NCBI GenBank assembly: GCA_910578425.1
Contig: CAJTQX010000049.1
Location: 1 to 18,288, forward strand
DNA length: 18,288 nucleotides
Direction of reading: 5' to 3'
Source: an uncultured Anaerotignum sp.
GTDB lineage: Bacteria > Bacillota > Clostridia > Lachnospirales > Anaerotignaceae
The notes under the pieces were generated by a model. The model was not told the origin of the DNA. It saw only the letters and a program-made list of their open reading frames with translations, and did not search any database. Made by a program: the position numbers and the translations under genes. This document shows, in pieces, positions 13,266 to 18,288 of the stretch. Numbering within the stretch: the stretch's first letter is position 1; each line of letters starts with the position of its first letter.

Positions 13266-14477
13266 ATGAAACAGAAAATTGTACTGGCATATTCCGGCGG
13301 CCTGGATACATCCGTTATCATCCCCTGGCTGAAAGAGCATTATGACTGTGAAGTAATTGCTGTCTGCGGCGATGTTGGGCAGGGAAAGGAAACAGACGGG
13401 CTTGAGGAAAAAGCCCTGAAAACAGGCGCAAGCAAGCTCTACATTGCTGACCTGGCAGAGGAGTTTATCACCGATGCGATTTATCCCTGCATTAAGGCGA
13501 ATGCGGTTTATGAAGGCAAATATCTGCTTGGTACATCTATGGCACGCCCCATTATCGCGAAAAAGCTGGTGGAGATTGCCAAAAAAGAAGGCGCGACAGC
13601 AATCTGCCATGGCGCGACCGGCAAAGGCAATGACCAGGTGCGTTTTGAGCTGACCATTAAGGCTCTCGCGCCGGAACTGAATATCATCGCGCCCTGGCGT
13701 CTGGATACATGGGGCATGGACAGCCGCGAGGCGGAACTGGCATATCTGGAAGCGCATGGGATTCCGTTTGAAGCAGGGCATGACAATTCTTACAGCCGCG
13801 ACCGCAACATCTGGCACCTGAGCCATGAGGGCCTGGAGTTGGAGGACCCTGCGAACGAGCCGAATTATAAGCACCTGTTGCAGCTTGGCGTTTCTCCGGA
13901 GGACGCGCCGGATACACCCGAATATGTGACGCTGGATTTTGAGGCGGGCGTACCTGTGGCAGTCAACGGCGAAAAGCTGGGGCCTGTGGAGATGCTGAAA
14001 AAGCTGAATGAGATTGGCGGCAAAAACGGTGTAGGTATTGCAGACATCTGTGAAAACCGCGTTGTCGGCATGAAATCCCGCGGCGTATACGAAACGCCCG
14101 GCGGCACGATTTTGTACTATGCGCACCGCGAACTGGAATACCTCTGCACAGATAAAAAGACACAGGCGTTCAATGAAATTGCGAGCAACAAGTTTACAGA
14201 ACTGGTATACAGCGGCGAATGGTTTACACCTCTGCGCGAAGCACTGAGCGAATATTTCGATAAGGTAAATGAAACGGTAACGGGTACAGTGAAGCTGAAG
14301 CTTTACAAGGGCAATATCATGCCTGCCGGTGCAACATCGCCTTACAGCCTGTATAATGAATCCATCGCCAGCTTTACGACCGGCGAGCTTTACAACCACA
14401 AAGACGCTGACGGGTTCATCAACCTGTTTGGCCTGCCTTTGAAGGTTCGCGCGATGATGCTGGAAAAGAATAAATAA
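13266..14477 (+). CDS. argG: Argininosuccinate synthase
   Basis: A 403-residue cytosolic enzyme that joins citrulline and aspartate with ATP to form argininosuccinate. The N-type ATP pyrophosphatase loop AYSGGLDTS is at 8-16, GTSMARP at 89-95 and HGATGKGNDQ at 115-124, all standard for ArgG. Length is normal. AGGAGG lies 8 bases before ATG 13266; another in-frame ATG at 13260 is only 2 bases from that site and is less likely. Upstream are two promoters and a possible ARG box. argH follows after 391 bases of structured spacer, so the pair may not form one simple transcript. Confidence 0.97.
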   Translation: MKQKIVLAYSGGLDTSVIIPWLKEHYDCEVIAVCGDVGQGKETDGLEEKALKTGASKLYIADLAEEFITDAIYPCIKANAVYEGKYLLGTSMARPIIAKKLVEIAKKEGATAICHGATGKGNDQVRFELTIKALAPELNIIAPWRLDTWGMDSREAELAYLEAHGIPFEAGHDNSYSRDRNIWHLSHEGLELEDPANEPNYKHLLQLGVSPEDAPDTPEYVTLDFEAGVPVAVNGEKLGPVEMLKKLNEIGGKNGVGIADICENRVVGMKSRGVYETPGGTILYYAHRELEYLCTDKKTQAFNEIASNKFTELVYSGEWFTPLREALSEYFDKVNETVTGTVKLKLYKGNIMPAGATSPYSLYNESIASFTTGELYNHKDADGFINLFGLPLKVRAMMLEKNK

Positions 14478-14481
14478 AGGA

Positions 14482-14605
14482 AACCCTTAAAACCTTGAGG
14501 GCTTTGGCCTGCACTCCGTTCCGGTCGGTGCTGAACGAGCCTCCACCGGAGGCTCAGCACCCTCAGACTTCCACAAGGGTTTTCAACCCCTGACCCTTTT
14601 TCACA
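14482..14605 (+). repeat. GC-rich structured intergenic repeat, copy 2
   Basis: A nested fold right after argG: outer AAACCCTT/AAGGGTTT, then TGAGGG/CCCTCA, then GGTGCTGA/TCAGCACC (14527-14534 with 14554-14561) and inner GCCTCC/GGAGGC around ACC, with ACGA bulged. It shares CTCCG-TCCGGTCGG and TGACCCTTTT with copy 1 (9144-9345) and the same stem-bulge-stem plan. Confidence 0.75.
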
Positions 14606-14621
14606 CAGGCAGGCCTGTGTG
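14602..14621 (+). terminator. Hairpin, possible argG terminator
   Basis: CACACAGGC and GCCTGTGTG form a 9-bp stem with a 2-base loop. It is followed by GGGGATTTTATT, a weak T-rich tail. Confidence 0.45.
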
Positions 14622-14631
14622 GGGGATTTTA

Positions 14632-14660
14632 TTCAGATGGTATATGGTATACCATATATA
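14632..14660 (+). promoter_or_regulatory. Possible argH promoter with palindrome in the spacer
   Basis: TTCAGA (14632-14637), 17 bases, TATATA (14655-14660). The perfect palindrome TATATGGTATACCATATA (14641-14658) fills the spacer and overlaps the -10, where a repressor would bind. Weak promoter match, so tentative. Confidence 0.3.
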
Positions 14661-14677
14661 TTTTACATAAGATAAAG

Positions 14678-14704
14678 ATACTCCCATCTGCCTGATGGGA
14701 GTAT
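14678..14704 (+). terminator. Perfect 11-bp hairpin in the argG-argH spacer
   Basis: ATACTCCCATC and GATGGGAGTAT pair fully around TGCCT. No T-run follows. Confidence 0.4.
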
Positions 14705-14749
14705 TCAATTCTGTAAAAAAAGAAATTGCCTTTTGCTGATAAATACCAT

Positions 14750-14830
14750 GTATGGAAAACGCAGTTTTCCATACAAAAGTTTTTGGTTCCGCTTTTTTCA
14801 AAAAGCGGACGGGTTTGGGCAGAGCCCAAG
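14750..14830 (-). repeat. Structured intergenic repeat, partial inverted copy 3
   Basis: Three consecutive stems: GTATGGAAAAC/GTTTTCCATAC (14750-14774), CCGCTTTTT/AAAAAGCGG (14789-14808) and TTGGGC/GCCCAA (14815-14829). Read on the minus strand the last part gives CTTGGGCTCTGCCC, the same word that opens copy 1. It ends 39 bases before argH and could shape its leader. Confidence 0.6.
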
Positions 14831-14868
14831 GTCTTTAGGTCTTTATAACGAAAGAAAGGATTGTTTTT

Positions 14869-16254
14869 ATGGAAAAAGCGAAACTCTGGGGCGGACGCTT
14901 CACGCAGTCCACCGACAGCTTTACCGACCACTTCCACTCATCTATCTCCTTCGACAGCCGCATGTACCGCGAGGACATCACCGGCAGTATGGCGCACGCC
15001 GCCATGCTCGGCAGACAGGGCATCATTCCTGCGGCGGACGCGGAACTGATTATAAAAACGCTGGGGGAAATTCTTGCGGATATCGAAAAAGGCACCGTTT
15101 CATTCGATGAAAAAGCCGAGGATATCCATATGAATATCGAAACAATACTGATTTCCCGTATCGGCGATGTGGGCAAACGCCTGCATACCGGCCGCAGCCG
15201 CAACGACCAGGTCGCGCTGGATACGCGGATGTACGCCAAAAAGGAAATTACGGCAGTCAGGCAGCTTGTGAAAGACCTGATTGCAGGGCTGAACAGCATT
15301 GCGGCAGAGCATACGGAAACCATACTTCCCGGCTACACCCATTTGCAGAGGGCGCAGCCCGTAACGCTGGCGCATCACCTGCTGGCGTATGCTGAAATGT
15401 TCAAACGGGACTATGAGCGGCTGAGCGACGCATATAAACGTACGGACGTGATGCCGCTGGGCAGCGGTGCGCTGGCGACAACGACATATGACCTTGACCG
15501 TTATTCTGTTGCGGAAGAACTGGGTTTTGCGGCGATCACGCTGAACAGTATGGACGGTGTTTCTGACCGCGATTTCTGCATCGAACTCGTTTCCGCGCTT
15601 TCTATCCTGATGATGCATCTGAGCCGCTTCTGCGAGGAAATCATACTTTGGAGCAGCCATGAATTTCATTTTATTGAGCTTTCGGACGCATATTCCACAG
15701 GCTCCAGCATTATGCCGCAGAAGAAAAACCCCGATATGGCGGAGCTCATCCGCGGAAAATGCGGGCGGGTCTACGGCCATCTGGTCGGCCTGCTGACAAC
15801 AATGAAGGGCCTGCCGCTGGCATACAACAAGGATATGCAGGAGGATAAGGAGGCACTGTTTGACGCGTTGGATACGGTTAAGATGTGCCTGCCTGTGTTC
15901 ACAAATATGCTTGCCACCATGACGGTTAAGCCGGACGCCATGCTTGCGGCGGCAAAGGGCGGCTTTACAAATGCAACCGACGCGGCGGACTGGCTGGTCA
16001 GGCAGGGAGTGCCGTTCCGCGATGCCCACGCCATCATCGGCCAGCTTGTGCTTTACTGCATAGAGCATAACACGAATTTGGACGACCTTTCTTTGGAGGA
16101 ATACCGCGCGGTTTCCCCTGTTTTCAATGAAAGCGTGTATGCGGCGATCAACGTGAAGCAGTGCGCGCAGGCAAGGAAGGTTGTCGGTGGCCCTGCGAAA
16201 GAAGCGACAGAACAGGCGATTGCAGCGAATCAGGCGTATCTGGAAAAGCTGTAA
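14869..16254 (+). CDS. argH: Argininosuccinate lyase
   Basis: A 461-residue member of the fumarase/aspartase superfamily. It splits argininosuccinate into arginine and fumarate, the final step of arginine synthesis. It starts with the typical KLWGGRFTQSTD. HTGRSRNDQ is at 106-114, GYTHLQRAQP at 155-164 (with H158 and T157), and the superfamily signature GSSIMPQKKNP at 278-288 with the catalytic serine. Length is normal for a homotetrameric ArgH. AAAGG lies about 10 bases before ATG 14869, a modest ribosome site. It is paired with argG but separated by a long hairpin-dense spacer. A two-way terminator follows. Confidence 0.97.
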   Translation: MEKAKLWGGRFTQSTDSFTDHFHSSISFDSRMYREDITGSMAHAAMLGRQGIIPAADAELIIKTLGEILADIEKGTVSFDEKAEDIHMNIETILISRIGDVGKRLHTGRSRNDQVALDTRMYAKKEITAVRQLVKDLIAGLNSIAAEHTETILPGYTHLQRAQPVTLAHHLLAYAEMFKRDYERLSDAYKRTDVMPLGSGALATTTYDLDRYSVAEELGFAAITLNSMDGVSDRDFCIELVSALSILMMHLSRFCEEIILWSSHEFHFIELSDAYSTGSSIMPQKKNPDMAELIRGKCGRVYGHLVGLLTTMKGLPLAYNKDMQEDKEALFDALDTVKMCLPVFTNMLATMTVKPDAMLAAAKGGFTNATDAADWLVRQGVPFRDAHAIIGQLVLYCIEHNTNLDDLSLEEYRAVSPVFNESVYAAINVKQCAQARKVVGGPAKEATEQAIAANQAYLEKL

Positions 16255-16278
16255 AACATAAAATCAGAAATATTTTCA

Positions 16279-16316
16279 AAAGCCCTGAAAGGATTTTTCC
16301 TGTTTCAGGGCTTTTT
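16279..16316. terminator. Bidirectional terminator after argH
   Basis: AAAGCCCTGAAA (16279-16290) pairs with TTTCAGGGCTTT (16303-16314) and has T-rich flanks on both strands. It serves argH and the convergent membrane gene. Confidence 0.9.
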
Positions 16317-16319
16317 CTC

Positions 16320-16736
16320 TTAACTTCTTTTTTCATAATATATCTTTGTGAACATCTCTGCAAAAAGGGATACGGTCAGGCAGAATGCCGCGCCGATGCC
16401 GATTCCGATGAAATACGCGCTGCCGGACACTTTGCTCATGGCGAAAAACAGCACCATGATAACGAAACAGCCAGCCTGTGTAATCTGGTGGGATCTGCTG
16501 CTTGATTGCAGCGCGACGAAGCGGTTGCGTTCCTCCCGTTCCTCCAGCTTATCTTTCCTTGATTTTTCACAGGACAGACTGCGCAGGAGGAAGGGGACGC
16601 CAATCAGCGCGTAGAGGCCTGCAAGCACGAGGTCATTCGGCTTAAACTCGTTTATAAAGCACAAAACCACCAGCCCGACTGCCATAACAATGAAATAAAT
16701 ACCCACAGAAAATGTCTTTTTGTTATAAATTTTCAT
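16320..16736 (-). CDS. Four-span membrane protein paired with an XRE regulator
   Basis: A 138-residue membrane protein with predicted spans at about 8-28, 35-53, 84-101 and 107-128. A charged cytoplasmic loop (57-75, KSRKDKLEEREERNRF) lies between spans 2 and 3. The pattern of a loop with ERNRFV and a C-terminal KIYYEK matches small Firmicutes membrane proteins encoded behind an XRE regulator; their function is unknown. AGGAGG lies 9 bases before the ATG, and the start overlaps the end of the regulator gene by 14 bases, so the two are translated together. It is not a recognised transporter or enzyme. Confidence 0.75.
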   Translation of the reverse strand: MKIYNKKTFSVGIYFIVMAVGLVVLCFINEFKPNDLVLAGLYALIGVPFLLRSLSCEKSRKDKLEEREERNRFVALQSSSRSHQITQAGCFVIMVLFFAMSKVSGSAYFIGIGIGAAFCLTVSLFAEMFTKIYYEKRS

Positions 16737-16953
16737 ACTCTTTGTCCTCCTGTTCCTTATTTTCTTTCAAACAGCATAATTCCTCCACAGATACGCCAAA
16801 CACCTCCGCAATACGGTAGGCAAGCATCAGCGACGGGCTGTACTGTCCTTTTTCAATGGAGATGATTGTCCGCGAGGAAACATGTATCCGCTCGGCAAGC
16901 TGCTGCTGTGTCAGCTTTGCCGCTGTTCGGTATTCTCTGACTTTTGTTTTCAT
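16723..16953 (-). CDS. XRE-family transcriptional regulator (76 aa)
   Basis: A minimal Cro/CI-type repressor consisting almost only of the helix-turn-helix domain (about 14-37: LTQQQLAERIHVSSRTIISIEKGQ), with YSPSLMLAYRIAEVFGVSVEEL completing the five-helix fold and a short acidic tail. I chose the ATG at 16953 because GGGAGG lies 5 bases before it. The longer frame from 16989 would begin near the transcription start and inside the operator. Twin inverted repeats around its promoter predict autoregulation. It is overlapped by the membrane protein gene, forming a two-gene regulatory unit. Confidence 0.9.
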   Translation of the reverse strand: MKTKVREYRTAAKLTQQQLAERIHVSSRTIISIEKGQYSPSLMLAYRIAEVFGVSVEELCCLKENKEQEDKEYENL

Positions 16954-16990
16954 TTCTGCCTCCCTTCTGCAATATGAAGGATATTTCATG

Positions 16991-17004
16991 TGAAGTTAAC
17001 TTCA
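16991..17004. promoter_or_regulatory. XRE operator 1
   Basis: TGAAGTTAACTTCA is a perfect 14-bp palindrome lying directly after the -10 of the XRE promoter, over the start point. Confidence 0.7.
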
Positions 17005-17032
17005 TGTTATCTCGAAGACAGAGATTTGTCAA
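17004..17032 (-). promoter_or_regulatory. Promoter of the XRE-membrane protein operon
   Basis: On the minus strand a perfect TTGACA (17027-17032) and TAACAT (17004-17009) are separated by 17 bases. The promoter is bracketed by the two operator palindromes. Confidence 0.8.
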
Positions 17033-17040
17033 GGGGAAAT

Positions 17041-17056
17041 ATGAAGTTTCCTTCAT
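17041..17056. promoter_or_regulatory. XRE operator 2
   Basis: ATGAAG-TTTC-CTTCAT shares its half-site with operator 1 (GAAGTT/CTTC). It lies 8 bases upstream of the -35, with centres 51 bp apart, close to five helical turns. Confidence 0.65.
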
Positions 17057-17161
17057 GAAAAACGAAGGGCCAGCCTTTCGTAAGGTTGGCATATTTGGTG
17101 AAAAAAGCCCATACAATAGAGCAAAACGGACGTTTTATGTGTCTTTTCAGGAGGGATTTTT

Positions 17162-17593
17162 TTGAAAAAGGAGAAGAAAAAAGGGACGATAAAAGCACGC
17201 AGCAAGCCGGAGGCGCGGTCTGTAAACGCGGGGCTTTGGCTCTGCCTGATTCGGGGGATTGCGGTGGCCTTCGCCATTACCTGCATCATTTTTATTGGCT
17301 TCGGCATACTGCTTACATACACTTCGCTTTCGGAGGATACCCTGCCGGTGGTTTCCCTGGTTTCAACCGCGCTTTCTGCCGCCGCCGCGGGCTATGACTG
17401 GGCGGCATGTATGAAAAAACGCGGCCTGTTCTGGGGAATGGTGGCCGGAGCGGTTTACGGCGTGCTCCTGTTCCTTGTGACAGGGTTCGCGGGCAGCGGC
17501 TTCACGCTGGAGCTTTCCGGACTTATGACGCTGGTTGTCGCGCTTGCGGGCGGCGGCATCGGCGGCATACTCGGCATAAACCGAAAGAAGTGA
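17162..17593 (+). CDS. TIGR04086 family (DUF3792) membrane protein
   Basis: A 143-residue membrane protein with a very basic cytoplasmic N-terminus (KKEKKKG) and four predicted spans (about 27-52, 61-78, 89-109, 115-138), the last rich in glycine (AGGGIGGILG). This layout and the RGIAVAFAIT and AAAAGYDWAACMKKRG segments agree with the TIGR04086/DUF3792 family of Clostridia, whose function is unknown. The start is TTG 17162, placed 6 bases after a strong GGAGGG; no ATG occurs in frame until residue 84. It is divergent from the XRE regulator, and its own promoter is not obvious (a TACAAT occurs near 17112). Whether XRE affects it is open. Confidence 0.8.
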   Translation: MKKEKKKGTIKARSKPEARSVNAGLWLCLIRGIAVAFAITCIIFIGFGILLTYTSLSEDTLPVVSLVSTALSAAAAGYDWAACMKKRGLFWGMVAGAVYGVLLFLVTGFAGSGFTLELSGLMTLVVALAGGGIGGILGINRKK

Positions 17594-17606
17594 GCGTTTT
17601 TCAGTG

Positions 17607-17636
17607 TTGCATTCCGGCCTGCCGAGGCGGTATAAT
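17607..17636 (+). promoter_or_regulatory. Promoter of the carbonic anhydrase gene
   Basis: TTGCAT (17607-17612), 18 bases, then a perfect TATAAT (17631-17636). The start would be near 17643, giving a leader of under 20 bases. Confidence 0.7.
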
Positions 17637-17660
17637 GGAAACAAAAACGAGGTGGGGGAA

Positions 17661-18209
17661 ATGAAAGAGCAGATCGGCAAAATGCTGGAATACAACAAGG
17701 TTTTTGTGGAGCATGAGCTTTACAAAAAATATACGACAACGAAATATCCTGACCGCAAAATCGCGATACTGGCGTGCATGGATACCCGTATGACGGAGCT
17801 CCTTCCGGCGGCTCTGGGCTTGAAAAACGGAGATGTGAAGCTGATTAAGACGGCAGGCGGGCGCGTACTGCATCCATACGGGAGCGTCATATTCAGCCTG
17901 CTTGTGGCGGTGTATGAAATGGGCGTAGATACGGTTCTGGTGATTGGGCATGACGACTGCGGCGGCAGCCTGCTCAACGGCAGGAAGATGATAGAGGAAA
18001 TGAAGGCAAGGGGCATTCCGCAGGACGTTATCGACCATGTGGACGCGAACCATAAAAATCTGGAGGAGTGGCTTTCGGGCTTCGGAGACGTCTGCCGTTC
18101 TGTGCGGGATACGGTGGAAACGATACAGAACCATCCGCTCCTGCCGGGCGATTTGGAGGTATTGGGGTTCGTGATGAATCCGGAGACGGGAAAAATGCAG
18201 GAAGTATAA
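17661..18209 (+). CDS. Beta-class carbonic anhydrase
   Basis: A 182-residue cytosolic zinc enzyme that interconverts CO2 and bicarbonate. Zinc ligands are C39, H97 and C100, and the catalytic dyad is D41-R43 (ACMDTRM and GHDDCGG). These match the small beta-class (clade D-like) enzymes of Gram-positive bacteria. ATG 17661 follows GAGGTGGGGG and a promoter just upstream; the open frame before it (from 17604) overlaps that promoter. It appears to be a single gene. Bicarbonate supply for carboxylations, including carbamoyl phosphate for arginine and pyrimidines, is a plausible role but is inference. Confidence 0.93.
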   Translation: MKEQIGKMLEYNKVFVEHELYKKYTTTKYPDRKIAILACMDTRMTELLPAALGLKNGDVKLIKTAGGRVLHPYGSVIFSLLVAVYEMGVDTVLVIGHDDCGGSLLNGRKMIEEMKARGIPQDVIDHVDANHKNLEEWLSGFGDVCRSVRDTVETIQNHPLLPGDLEVLGFVMNPETGKMQEV

Positions 18210-18217
18210 AAAAAGCC

Positions 18218-18249
18218 CTGGGGCGGTTCATTTGTCTGAACCGCCCCAG
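18218..18249 (+). terminator. Hairpin after carbonic anhydrase
   Basis: CTGGGGCGGTTCA and TGAACCGCCCCAG form a perfect 13-bp stem around TTTGTC. No T-run follows; a second small stem TGTGC/GCACA (about 18252-18266) comes next, before an A-rich stretch. Confidence 0.7.
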
Positions 18250-18288
18250 ATTGTGCGGACAGCACAAAAAGGGCCCCGAGGCAGGAAA

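Noticed and set aside
13212..14399. 395-residue open frame on the minus strand
   Set aside because: It is the antisense shadow of argG; the cysteine- and histidine-rich translation has no family features and no ribosome site.
14478..14868. T-box or arginine riboswitch between argG and argH
   Set aside because: No T-box sequence or known riboswitch core was found; the stems fit the intergenic repeat family and independent palindromes.

Overview
The window looks like core chromosome of a low-to-mid-GC Gram-positive anaerobe of the class Clostridia, probably a relative of the Lachnospiraceae or Anaerotignaceae. This is inferred from four things: strong AGGAGG ribosome binding sites, TTGACA/TATAAT promoters, Clostridia-type small membrane families (TIGR04086/DUF3792, DUF2161), and the pairing of walJ (yycJ) with rlmH. 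I see no plasmid, phage, transposase, integrase, CRISPR or toxin genes.

Layout. Positions 1-936 hold a consensus promoter, a truncated tRNA-Arg copy, an intact tRNA-Arg(CCU) with a terminator, one copy of a 51-bp intergenic repeat, and tRNA-Val(GAC) on the minus strand. Positions 937-4027 are a tightly packed operon: Xaa-Pro aminopeptidase, a DUF2161 PD-(D/E)XK-like protein, a YccF membrane protein and a YdcF/SanA-like DUF218 protein, the last two joined by stop/start overlaps. Positions 4444-5547 encode an unrecognised 367-residue basic, coiled-coil-rich protein behind a possible sigma-D promoter and a hairpin leader. Positions 5548-6237 hold tandem hairpins, a possible 35-residue minus-strand gene, an orphan promoter and the 3' half of another tRNA-Arg(CCU).

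Positions 6238-10765 are the cell-envelope block: a YycI-like membrane protein with its own terminator, then murA, a GNAT acetyltransferase, walJ and rlmH. The walJ-rlmH end is the usual tail of the walRK (yycFG) locus, here without the two-component genes. A TetR regulator with a clear autoregulatory operator (minus strand), a long empty spacer, and a secreted YibQ-like polysaccharide deacetylase follow. Positions 13022-16254 carry argG and argH, the last two steps of arginine synthesis, with a possible ArgR operator upstream. The two genes are separated by an unusually hairpin-dense spacer. The right end has an XRE regulator plus membrane protein pair (minus strand) with twin operators, a TIGR04086 membrane protein starting at TTG, and a beta-carbonic anhydrase.

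The genes themselves are ordinary. The most interesting signals are between them: broken tRNA-Arg copies in an attachment-site-like geometry, a 51-bp repeat whose second copy has inverted ends, and a GC-rich structured repeat family whose two main copies show compensatory base changes in the same stems. There are also several precise operators and a 40-bp perfect palindrome. I found no convincing new multi-gene system.
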